A DNA stretch of 38,203 bases from Syntrophobacteraceae bacterium (GTDB lineage: Bacteria; Desulfobacterota; Syntrophobacteria; Syntrophobacterales; Syntrophobacteraceae), in NCBI GenBank assembly GCA_003566995.1, contig PXBG01000154.1, positions 1 to 38,203 on the forward strand, read 5' to 3'. The notes under the pieces were generated by a model. That model was not told where the DNA came from, made no database searches, and was given only the letters and a program-made list of their open reading frames with translations. The translations under genes and the position numbers were made by a program. This document shows positions 15,787-23,581 of the stretch, in pieces (position 1 is the first letter of the stretch; every line of letters starts with the position of its first letter).

Positions 15787-17620
15787 GCTTTGCATTGGCC
15801 TGTGTGAGAATTTTGGCGCTGAAGGAATGGCTGTTGTCGGTGATTTTCATGAGGGCGGCGCCCGCCTGAAGCTCTTTCCTTCGCGCTGCACTGGTGCTCG
15901 AATGGGGAATCGGCTGCAGACCGGTTTTCCTTTTCAGTTGACAGAGGAGGGATTGTGCAACGTGGTTTTGGGGGGGGAGTGTCTGGGTGTCAGAAATCTT
16001 GCACACACGGGGGAGAGTCAGCCTCTTTGGCAAAAGTTTGACCAGTGCTTCTACCTTGTTGCTCCCCGTGAGCTCGTGGACGATTATCTTCGCAAGGGTG
16101 TTTATATTTTGACGCCCGGTTGGCTGCTGCGCTGGAGGGAAATGATTGATCAGTGGGGGTTTGACAGAACCACGGCCCGACAGTTTTTTGAAGAGTCCTG
16201 TACGGGGTTCTTGCTTCTGGACACGGGGGTTGTGTCCGGCAGCCTTGAACGCCTGAAAGATTTTGCCCGTTATGTCAGGCGTCCCTGGGAAAAGGTGACA
16301 GTGGGCCTGGATGTTTTGCGCCTTCACATGGAAAAATCCCTCTTGCACTGGAAAGCTGAAACCTGCCGGAAACAAAGCCGCCTTGCGGACAGGCAGTCTG
16401 CAGACTATGCCATGGCCTGCGAACTGACCGCACGCATGGCGGAAATCAGAGGGGAAAAGGAGGCCATTGACGACATTCTCAATCTTTTCAGAATGCTGTT
16501 TGCGCCGGAAACCCTCACGTACACGCCCGTTGTTGAGCCCGCGAAAGCGCATGAAGCAGTTTTTCAAGTCCATGAAGCGGACACAGTGTTCCCGTTGGAT
16601 AACTTTCACGGGGGCCATAGGGTGCTGGAATCCGGGAAGGGGTTTCTCATCAAGGTGAGCCACAGGGAGAAAACCCTTGGAGTGGTTCTGGTGGATGGTG
16701 TGGCTTTCCCTCAACATTTGAGCCGTTACATCAACCTGGCGGTGGGCGTGGGGAAAGTGTGCGGCCTCGCCATCGCCAACGCTCGAAGCTACGGGATCAT
16801 CAAGGGCACGGAAAAGAGTCTCCGCCATGAGATCGAGGAGAGGAAGAAGGCCGAGGATGCCCGCAAGAGAATGGAGAAAGAGGTCCTGAAGCTTCAGAAG
16901 CTGGAGGCGGCGAGCATTCTGGCGGGGGGCATCGCCCATGATTTCAACAACCTTCTGGGTGCGATCATGGGAAATATCAACATGGCGCAGTTTGAGATGG
17001 ATTCCAGTGAGCCCCTCTCCCACAGGCTGCAGGAGGCTTACAAGGGCACTTTGCGTGCGGCGGAGCTGGTGAAGAAGTTCCTGGTTCTCTCCGAGACTGG
17101 GATATTGAGCAAACAGGCAACGGACATCACCACCGTGCTCAAAAACTCTGTCTACTCAATCTTTGATGGATTGGGTGTGGAGAGAAAAGTCTATATTTGT
17201 GAAAACCTCTGGCCAGTGGAAATCGATCCCTTCCAAATGACCCAGGCCCTGTGCCATGTCCTGGAAAATGCGGGGGAGGCCATGTCTTTTGGTGGCACGG
17301 CGGACATCAGGGCTGAAAATGTTGAGTTTTCCTGTCCCAGGGAAACGGGGCGGTTTTCCACCATGAAGCCCGGAAAATATGTGAAGATTTCCATAGCCGA
17401 TTCGGGTCCGGGAATTGCACCCGAACTCCTCGACAAGGTCTTCGATGCCTACTTTTCCACCAAGCCGAGAGGCTCTCAAAAGGGAATGGGAATGGGGCTC
17501 ACCCTGGCCTATTCCATCATCAAAAGGCACGAGGGTTACCTCATGGTGGCATCCAGGCCCGGGGAAGGAACCACTGTGGAGATTCATCTTCCTGCCCTGG
17601 TCAATGGCGGCCGTGCCTGA
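15776..17620 (+). CDS. Histidine kinase with DUF1638-like N-terminal domain
   Basis: 614 residues with no membrane segment. Residues about 1-195 resemble DUF1638 (CFYLVAPREL, GVYILTPGWLLRW, GFLLLDTG), a family I associate with corrinoid methyltransferase loci. A GAF-like segment (about 225-345), a coiled coil and the HisKA helix follow, with H388 (GGIAHDFNNLLGAIMG). The HATPase domain closes the protein (HVLENAGEAM, DSGPGIAPE, GMGLTLAYSIIKRHEG). The gene overlaps the UroD-like gene by 11 bases, so production is coupled. The most direct reading is that the UroD/corrinoid pair or its ligand controls this kinase. There is no adjacent full receiver on this strand. Confidence 0.82.
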   Translation: MSSELCIGLCENFGAEGMAVVGDFHEGGARLKLFPSRCTGARMGNRLQTGFPFQLTEEGLCNVVLGGECLGVRNLAHTGESQPLWQKFDQCFYLVAPRELVDDYLRKGVYILTPGWLLRWREMIDQWGFDRTTARQFFEESCTGFLLLDTGVVSGSLERLKDFARYVRRPWEKVTVGLDVLRLHMEKSLLHWKAETCRKQSRLADRQSADYAMACELTARMAEIRGEKEAIDDILNLFRMLFAPETLTYTPVVEPAKAHEAVFQVHEADTVFPLDNFHGGHRVLESGKGFLIKVSHREKTLGVVLVDGVAFPQHLSRYINLAVGVGKVCGLAIANARSYGIIKGTEKSLRHEIEERKKAEDARKRMEKEVLKLQKLEAASILAGGIAHDFNNLLGAIMGNINMAQFEMDSSEPLSHRLQEAYKGTLRAAELVKKFLVLSETGILSKQATDITTVLKNSVYSIFDGLGVERKVYICENLWPVEIDPFQMTQALCHVLENAGEAMSFGGTADIRAENVEFSCPRETGRFSTMKPGKYVKISIADSGPGIAPELLDKVFDAYFSTKPRGSQKGMGMGLTLAYSIIKRHEGYLMVASRPGEGTTVEIHLPALVNGGRA

Positions 17621-17639
17621 GAAAGGCCATCTTTTTTTT
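17604..17639 (+). terminator. Possible terminator or attenuator after the DUF1638 kinase gene
   Basis: ATGG and CC (with a three-base bulge) pair with GGCCAT around a 12-base loop, followed by C and eight T residues. The stem is imperfect and overlaps the stop codon. It may partly uncouple the GAF gene from the operon. Confidence 0.4.
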
Positions 17640-17751
17640 GAGCCTTCTCCCCTTCATGGCATTGAACAAAAATTGGAATTGTTAGACAATACCGGACATT
17701 TGTCATGGGTTGTGGAAAACCGCAGTCATATGGAGGAAGGAGATCCCCGTT

Positions 17752-18519
17752 TTGAATGCCCCGCCATCTGCTGAAATGAAGCTTGAGGCAATCATCAAGG
17801 CTGCCCGTTCGATTCTGAAGAAACAGACATTCGCTGAGTCCGCGCGGGCTATTTTTGATCAATGCCGGGAGTTGACCGGTGCTGCCTCTGGTTATGTTGC
17901 GCTGCTCAGTGATGACGGACACGAAAATGAAGTGCTTTTTTTGGAGGCAGGGGGAATGGCATGCTCCGTGGATCCAGATCTGGCCATGCCTATTCGGGGC
18001 CTTCGCGCCATCGCCTACGAGAACCACTGTACCGTGTACGAAAACGACTTCATGAATTGTCAATGGGCGCAATATTTGCCAAGGGGCCATGTGGCAATGC
18101 GGAATGTCATGTTTGCCCCCTTGAACCTGGAAGGAAAAACGGTGGGGATCATGGGATTGGCCAACAAGCCTTCGGACTTCACTCAGGAAGATGCTCATAT
18201 TGGGACTGTTTTTGGTGAATTGGCCGCCATTGCCCTGTCAAACAGTCGTTATCTCGAGTTGTTAAACGAGAAGACAGCGGGGTTGGAGCGCGCTTTGTCC
18301 GAAGTGAGAACCCTGAGTGGGCTGCTCCCCATATGCGCCCATTGCAAGAACGTGCGCGATGATGACAATAAGGGACTTTGGACAAAGCTCGAATCATACT
18401 TGTCCAGTCGCACCGACACCCGCTTCAGCCATGGACTGTGCCCCGATTGCGTGAGAGAGCTGTATCCGGAGTATGCAGACGCTGTCATCAAGCGAAAGAG
18501 TTCAAGCGGTGAATCCTAA
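17752..18519 (+). CDS. GAF-domain protein with C-terminal four-cysteine module
   Basis: About 255 residues. A GAF domain fills about 28-166 (GYVALLSDDG, MPIRGLRAIAY, MRNVMFAPLNLEGKTVGIMG). A short coiled coil leads to LPICAHCKNVRDDDNKG and SHGLCPDCVRELY, with cysteines near 195/198 and 230/233. The same terminal module is in the response regulator at 11225-11845, linking the two arms of the cluster. The start is probably TTG at 17752 behind GGAGGAAGGAG; ATG 17776 is possible. It has no kinase or receiver, so it could be a ligand-sensing adaptor. The ligand is unknown. Confidence 0.78.
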   Translation: MNAPPSAEMKLEAIIKAARSILKKQTFAESARAIFDQCRELTGAASGYVALLSDDGHENEVLFLEAGGMACSVDPDLAMPIRGLRAIAYENHCTVYENDFMNCQWAQYLPRGHVAMRNVMFAPLNLEGKTVGIMGLANKPSDFTQEDAHIGTVFGELAAIALSNSRYLELLNEKTAGLERALSEVRTLSGLLPICAHCKNVRDDDNKGLWTKLESYLSSRTDTRFSHGLCPDCVRELYPEYADAVIKRKSSSGES

Positions 18520-18777
18520 CCAGGGAAGCGATTGATGAATGTGGCGCGAGTTCCTTCTCCACAATGATTCTCCGCTCGATTTCTTTTTTTGAGAGCCAGG
18601 TTGTTGGTCTTCAGTTCCTCTTCGAGAAGTTTCCTCTTGGATGATATGGCCCGCCTCGGAAGCATTCTTCGCTGTGTGGCAGACGAATCCGATTTCTTCC
18701 AGGTACGTTTTGAGAATCCTCCTGTAGGATTCCTCGTCATCAACCACCAAAATGCTGTGCAATGGCAATCTTTTCAT
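18502..18777 (-). pseudogene. Broken response-regulator gene
   Basis: A good ribosome site (AGAGGAG) and ATG at 18777 begin a normal receiver domain (HSILVVDDEESYRRILKTYL), which stops being receiver-like after about 50 residues, before the phospho-acceptor Asp. Coiled-coil sequence continues in two other frames: KLLEEELKTNNLALKK, then, past a run of seven A, IERRIIVEKEL. This fits an internal deletion plus a frameshift. Its 3' end overlaps the convergent GAF gene end. It follows the hybrid kinase on the same strand, so it may once have been that kinase's partner. Confidence 0.6.
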
Positions 18778-18873
18778 TCTGCTCCTCTTGTTCAGAGTTC
18801 AGCAAGTTTTGACCACATGGGCTTTGGCAAGGGAGCCCTTTTCGAGGCACCAGAAAAAGCTCGAAAGCAAGCC

Positions 18874-21492
18874 TCACTCCCTGAAACGTTCACTTTTCCC
18901 CAGGGCCCGGCCGAGCCTGACGGCCAGGTCCTGCGTTTGAAAAGGCTTCTGGATAAAATTTATCCCCTCATCCAGAGTGCCTTGCTGAGCGATCACATCA
19001 GCGGTGTAGCCGGACATGAACAGACATTTGATGCCGGGATGAATCGCTGATGTTTTCTCGAACAACTCTCTGCCGTTCATGTCGGGCATGATCACATCGG
19101 TCAGCAGCAGGTCTATTTTTCCCGAGTGATTTGCCGCCACATGAAGAGCTCCCGCTGGTGTCTCTGCGGCCAATACCCGGTATCCTAAATTTTGAAGCAT
19201 CGCCCTGGCCATCCCCAGAAACTGTGCTTCATCTTCCACAAGAAGAATGGTTTCGTTTCCCCTTGACCGTTGTTCCGAAAGTTCTCCGGGCTGAACGTCA
19301 GTGAAGTTGCCTGCGTGCCGAGGCAGATAGACTTGGAAGGTGGTTCCCTTGCCTGGTTCGCTCTGAATGTGAATGCAACCGTTGTTCTGCTTCACGATGC
19401 CGTAAACGGTAGATAAGCCGAGGCCTGTGCCCTTTCCCCGTTCTTTTGTTGTGAAAAATGGTTCAAAAACGTGAGGGAGGATTTGCTCGTCCATCCCGCA
19501 ACCATCGTCGCTGACAGTCAGCAGGATGTGATCATTTGGTGTGCACTCTGTGTTGTGAGGAAAACATGCCTCCTCGAATTCTGCAGCCTCTGTCTTGAGG
19601 GTGATTTTTCCCGTGCCGGAAATGGCATCCCGGGCATTCACGCAAAGATTGGCAAGAACTTGGGTGAGCTGGGTCGGGTCCATTCTGATGGGCGAAAGAT
19701 CTGTACCCGGTTTCCAGATCAGGTCAATGTTTTCGCCGATCAGTCTTCCAAGCATTTTGAGCATCCCTTCTATGGTCTCATTCACATGGAGAACTTTGGG
19801 TTCAGTGGCCTGCTTTCTGGCAAATGCCAGCAACTGATTTGTCAGTTCAGCGGAATGCTCGGCCGCTTTCTTGATCTCACTGAGGCTTGAATAAAGAGGG
19901 TCTGAGGGCTCGAGTTTCATCATGGTCAGTTCCGTGTGGCCGAGAATCACCCCCAGCATGTTGTTGAAGTCGTGCGCGACGCCGCCAGCCAGGCGCCCCA
20001 CAGCTTCCATCTTCTGGGCCTCCTGGAGCTGGATTTCAAGTTTTGTGCGTTCATCCTCTACTTTCTTGCGTTCGGTGATGTCACGGTTGCTCACGCGTCT
20101 TCCCAACGGCGTGCCGTCTTTGCTGAAAATGGGCATGCAGTGATGATCGATCCAGACCACGTGTCCGGAACGGTGAATGATTCGGAAATCCAGATTCAGC
20201 GAGCAGCCAGAGCACTCGATCGTGTCGCGAAGGTGCTCATTGAAGAGGGGGACATCCTCTTTGTGAACCAGGTTTCTCATCAGCAATGGGTCTGCCATGA
20301 ACTCATGTGCCGTGTATCCGCTGATTCGTTCGCAGGAGTGCGATACCCATAAAGGGTTTCCTTCAGGATCGAGCCAGTATTCCCAGTCGTAGGTGAAGTC
20401 GGCAATGGTGTGAAGCGTTTCCTGCTGAAGGGCCATCCCGGCCGCCATGTTGTCGAATGCCCGGGCCAGCACTCCGATCTCTCCGTGTGTGCCATCGAGT
20501 TTTGTTCGAGCGTTGAGGTTTCCATTGGCAAAGTCCCGTGCCGTGTCGACAAGATGTTTTATGGGCCGGATCAGTGTTCGTCTTCCGATGAGCCAGGAGG
20601 TGCCCAATGCCGCCAGGGCAGCCAGAAACATGAAGGCAAGGTTTCCAGCCAGTGCCCTGTTGGCAGATTCAATTGCTTTTGCTTGGGGAATGGACGCCCA
20701 CATGTACATATATGGAGGGTCTTCAGGTCTCAGCTGGACCGGCTGGTAGGCGAATATGCGACGCACCCCGTCCGATCCCCGATGGATGGATATTCCTGGT
20801 TCCAGTTTGCCGCGGCATGCCTCCCATCCTTGAGGGTGGATCTTCTGACCGATGGGATTGGTCTCCTCCCTTGGCGGATACAGAAAAAGGCGGATTCCCC
20901 GGTGGTCTGTCACAGTCACGAATGAATCTTCGGGGAGGGTTGATACGTCAAAAAAGTGAGCAAAACGTTCAAGCCGGAGGGCAGTGGAGAGGACTAATCT
21001 TGTTTCCTCCTCGCCGTCCAATATGGGATACGCAAAGGTGAGAGCAGGCTTATTCCCCGATATCCGGGTGACAACATACTCTCCCACCGCGAAATCTTTG
21101 CTGGCCGTTGCTTCCCTGAAATGTTTTCGGTCGGATAGATTCCCTTCGTTGAAGGGCAGTCCGGAGCTCAGGACCTGGCCCTCACTGTCCAGCACCAGGA
21201 TGTTGATGTAGTCCGGATTCTCTTCGGTCACAGCCCGCAGAATCTTGCTGCTGCCAATAGAGTCGCCATTCCTGATTGCCGGCACATGGGAAAGGGTTGA
21301 AAAAATCTGCCGCGTGGAGTTCGTGATGCCGTGCTGGACCTCCGCCATGGTTTTTGCCAGTGACAGGACCTCCTGTTCGGCCTCTTCGATGCTGTGCTGG
21401 CGTTGGTGCAGCCCGAAAACAAGAATGATGGCCATTGCGGGTAGAACGGCGATGAAAACGATCAGGTTCAGGTTTTTGGTGATCGATCCCAA
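18874..21492 (-). CDS. Membrane hybrid histidine kinase (Cache-HAMP-PAS-HisKA-HATPase-REC)
   Basis: 872 residues. A transmembrane helix at about 9-27 and another near 283-303 flank a periplasmic double-Cache-type sensor (about 35-275; NILVLDSEGQVLSSG, LSDRKHFREA). HAMP (305-355), PAS (about 365-475), HisKA with H507 (GGVAHDFNNMLG), HATPase (SDDGCGMDE, GKGTGLGLSTVYGIVKQ) and a C-terminal receiver (DLLLTDVIMPDMNG, Asp near 806) follow. It would detect a small extracellular molecule and phosphorylate its own receiver. The start is TTG, with GGAGAG six bases upstream, placed directly after the stop of a small in-frame upstream reading frame. Confidence 0.9.
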   Translation of the reverse strand: MGSITKNLNLIVFIAVLPAMAIILVFGLHQRQHSIEEAEQEVLSLAKTMAEVQHGITNSTRQIFSTLSHVPAIRNGDSIGSSKILRAVTEENPDYINILVLDSEGQVLSSGLPFNEGNLSDRKHFREATASKDFAVGEYVVTRISGNKPALTFAYPILDGEEETRLVLSTALRLERFAHFFDVSTLPEDSFVTVTDHRGIRLFLYPPREETNPIGQKIHPQGWEACRGKLEPGISIHRGSDGVRRIFAYQPVQLRPEDPPYMYMWASIPQAKAIESANRALAGNLAFMFLAALAALGTSWLIGRRTLIRPIKHLVDTARDFANGNLNARTKLDGTHGEIGVLARAFDNMAAGMALQQETLHTIADFTYDWEYWLDPEGNPLWVSHSCERISGYTAHEFMADPLLMRNLVHKEDVPLFNEHLRDTIECSGCSLNLDFRIIHRSGHVVWIDHHCMPIFSKDGTPLGRRVSNRDITERKKVEDERTKLEIQLQEAQKMEAVGRLAGGVAHDFNNMLGVILGHTELTMMKLEPSDPLYSSLSEIKKAAEHSAELTNQLLAFARKQATEPKVLHVNETIEGMLKMLGRLIGENIDLIWKPGTDLSPIRMDPTQLTQVLANLCVNARDAISGTGKITLKTEAAEFEEACFPHNTECTPNDHILLTVSDDGCGMDEQILPHVFEPFFTTKERGKGTGLGLSTVYGIVKQNNGCIHIQSEPGKGTTFQVYLPRHAGNFTDVQPGELSEQRSRGNETILLVEDEAQFLGMARAMLQNLGYRVLAAETPAGALHVAANHSGKIDLLLTDVIMPDMNGRELFEKTSAIHPGIKCLFMSGYTADVIAQQGTLDEGINFIQKPFQTQDLAVRLGRALGKSERFRE

Positions 21493-21609
21493 CTAAAACT
21501 CTCCCAAGCTACTTATTAGAAAATAAAAGGTTTTTTGGTGGCTTCGGTTGGTGAAATGAGTCAGCCGGTGAATCGTTTTTGTGTGTGTTTTGCCTTCTTT
21601 GGTCTTCAT
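21493..21609 (-). CDS. Possible 38-residue leader peptide upstream of the hybrid kinase
   Basis: An ATG at 21609 with GGAG five bases upstream opens a 38-codon frame that ends in TAG at 21493-21495. The kinase TTG start follows at the next base in the same frame. The peptide is basic and hydrophilic (starts MKTKEGKTHTK), with no homology I recognise. The ATG and its ribosome site lie inside duplicated block B and correspond to the start of the B12-sensor gene in block A. It may be a coupled leader, or an N-terminal extension cut by an amber codon. Confidence 0.35.
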   Translation of the reverse strand: MKTKEGKTHTKTIHRLTHFTNRSHQKTFYFLISSLGEF

Positions 21610-21681
21610 GCTGGCTCCAAAACACTCGGGTGGTCGTTGCAGTCCTCTTGGCTGGCTGTTTTATATATGCAAAAAACATAC
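21604..21681 (-). promoter_or_regulatory. Upstream block B, copy of 13634-13713
   Basis: It shares with block A, in order, CTTCATG (21604-21610), GCTCCAA, GGGTGGTCGTT (21628-21638) and GCA6-CATAC (21669-21681), with a near-identical layout. It precedes the hybrid kinase gene. I infer a duplicated promoter and translation-start region that could put the two loci under common control. Confidence 0.5.
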
Positions 21682-21777
21682 AAAAGGATGATTTTGTGGA
21701 CTGTCTTGTCCGCTCAGACGTCTTCCCTTGGCATCTTTTGAAAAGGCTTGCCGGGCCGAACGGAGATTCTGGTAATT

Positions 21778-23553
21778 TTATGTGTTCAATGTCCTGGAAA
21801 ATGCAGGGAAGGCCATCCTTTTTTGAACAATTTTCCGCTGGTTCCGGCGCTCGCCGTCCCCTCGGGGAATGTGAATGGGCTTTCCTGTGTCTCGGTCCAG
21901 TCCCGTGACGTACATGGCCGTGGAGAGGGTGCCGGGGGTGGGAGTGAAATCCTGGAATTGCCGAAGGGGCAAGCGGAGCCTTTCGAACTTTTCCGCCAAA
22001 CGCTTCATGTCTTCTGATTGGCAGCCGGGATGGGAAGCGATCACGTAGGGTGTGAACTGACTCCCCATGTTTTTTTCGCGGGCCAGGCGCCGGGCCAGTG
22101 TGAGGAATTCTTCCAGCACACCGGGGCCGCACTTGTGCATGAGGCGCAAGACATGTGGTTCCGTGTGCTCCGGGGCGATTTTCATGGCTCCCGGAGTGTG
22201 CCGCTCCAGAAGGCGGGCCAGGAGGCGGGGGGTTCGAAGGAGGAGTTCCATGCGCAGGCCCGAGGAGACAAACACGTGTTTCACGCCCTTCAATGCGGCG
22301 GCCTCCTGCAACAGGTCGAGCATGGCGTTTTCGTCGATCCTGAGGTGACGGCACATCCGGGGATAGAGACAGTCGCGGCGGCCGCACGTTGTGTTTTTGG
22401 AGCACGAAACCCCGAAGAGGTTTGCCGTGGATCCTCCCAGGTCACTGACGGTTCCTCTGAAATCCTTTTTCCGTGACAGTTCCTTCAGTTCCCTCAGGAT
22501 GGAATCACGGGTTCGGCTGACAATCACCGGTCCCTGGTGCCGGGCTATGGAACAGAAAGAACAGTTGCCCACGCACCCCCGCACGATGGTGACCGAGTTC
22601 TGAATCATGCGCCATGCGGGCACATCCCCCATGGAAGGATGGGGAGCCTTCTGAAAGGGAAGCTCATGAACCGCATCCAGCTCGAGGGATGTCAGGGGGG
22701 GAGGGGATGGGTTTTGGAACACCCACATGCTTTGCTGGTGTTGCAGGAGAGGGGTGGCAAAAAGGGCTCTCGCATGGCGGTCCACGGTCCGTTCCGCCTG
22801 GAGGAATTTCCCGGTGTCTTTTTTGATCTCCTCCCAGGAAGGCAGGTGCACGGCATCCTGAGGAATTTCTCTTGCGTCAAGTTCTTTTTCATTCAATCGT
22901 TCGCAGGTTCCCGGAATGGATTGCAGGGGTCTGCCTTCCGAAAGCCGCCGGGCGATTTCCAGGATGGCACGCTCCCCCATGCCGTACACCAGAAGATCCG
23001 CCTTGGAATCGGTGAGGATGGATCCCCGCAGCTTGTCCTGCTGGTAATCGTAGTGCACAAATCTTCTGAGGGAACCTTCCAGGCCGCCGAGCACCACGGG
23101 AATTCCCTGAAAAGCCCCCTTGCAGAGAGACGTGTACACAATGGAAGCCCGATCGGGCCTGCGACGGTTCTGGCGGGTGCGTTCCTTTCCGAAGTAGGGA
23201 TTTCCGTCGGGTGAGTAATCGTCCTGGTCTCTGACCTTTCCGTTCCCCGTGTAGTTGGCCACGATGGAATCCAGGTTTCCGGCCGTGACGCCGAAAAAGA
23301 GCCTGGGCCGCCCAAACTCCCTGAATGCATGGGGAGAATCGTGACCGGGCTGAGAGAGAATGGCTGTGCGGAATCCATGGGCTTCCAGCCATCTTCCCAT
23401 GACGGCCACGCCGAAGGAGGGATGGTCCACGTAAGCATCCCCTGTGACAAGGACAATGTCCACCTCGTTCCATCCCCTGTCCAGCATTTCCCGGCGGCTT
23501 GCGGGAAGGAACGGGGCAGGTTCAGGGGATGCCCTGAACTTCCTGTTCTTCAA
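21778..23553 (-). CDS. YgiQ-family radical SAM protein
   Basis: 591 residues. The N-terminal domain is typical of YgiQ (RGWNEVDIVLVTGDAYVDHP, GGLEGSLRRFVHYD), and the radical SAM motif is CVGNCSFC near the middle (RGCVGNCSFCSIARHQG). A later cysteine group (CSKNTTCGRRDCLYPRMC) is also typical. The reaction of this family is not established to my knowledge. The start is TTG at 23553 behind GGGAAGGTG; the FLPASRREM that follows is conserved, so an internal ATG is less likely. After QRKIVQ the last 14 residues no longer resemble the family, and the DNA there looks like an antisense kinase fragment. It lies 28 bp downstream of metF. Confidence 0.88.
   Translation of the reverse strand: MKNRKFRASPEPAPFLPASRREMLDRGWNEVDIVLVTGDAYVDHPSFGVAVMGRWLEAHGFRTAILSQPGHDSPHAFREFGRPRLFFGVTAGNLDSIVANYTGNGKVRDQDDYSPDGNPYFGKERTRQNRRRPDRASIVYTSLCKGAFQGIPVVLGGLEGSLRRFVHYDYQQDKLRGSILTDSKADLLVYGMGERAILEIARRLSEGRPLQSIPGTCERLNEKELDAREIPQDAVHLPSWEEIKKDTGKFLQAERTVDRHARALFATPLLQHQQSMWVFQNPSPPPLTSLELDAVHELPFQKAPHPSMGDVPAWRMIQNSVTIVRGCVGNCSFCSIARHQGPVIVSRTRDSILRELKELSRKKDFRGTVSDLGGSTANLFGVSCSKNTTCGRRDCLYPRMCRHLRIDENAMLDLLQEAAALKGVKHVFVSSGLRMELLLRTPRLLARLLERHTPGAMKIAPEHTEPHVLRLMHKCGPGVLEEFLTLARRLAREKNMGSQFTPYVIASHPGCQSEDMKRLAEKFERLRLPLRQFQDFTPTPGTLSTAMYVTGLDRDTGKPIHIPRGDGERRNQRKIVQKRMAFPAFSRTLNT
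21785..21820 (+). other. Possible antisense fragment of a histidine kinase HATPase domain
   Basis: Plus-strand ATGTCCTGGAAAATGC (within 21785-21803) recurs exactly in the kinase gene at about 17258-17273, with similar bases on both sides (GRGGRRGGCCAT). Translated here it reads NVLENAGKAI; the kinase has HVLENAGEAM. It coincides with the non-family C-terminal tail of the YgiQ gene on the other strand. A chance match of this length within the window is possible. Confidence 0.3.
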
Positions 23554-23581
23554 ATTTTCACCTTCCCGGTCAGGAGCACGG

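Noticed and set aside
15761..17023. A 420-residue minus-strand open frame
   Set aside because: It is antisense to the DUF1638-like kinase gene, which has a good kinase core and an operon position.
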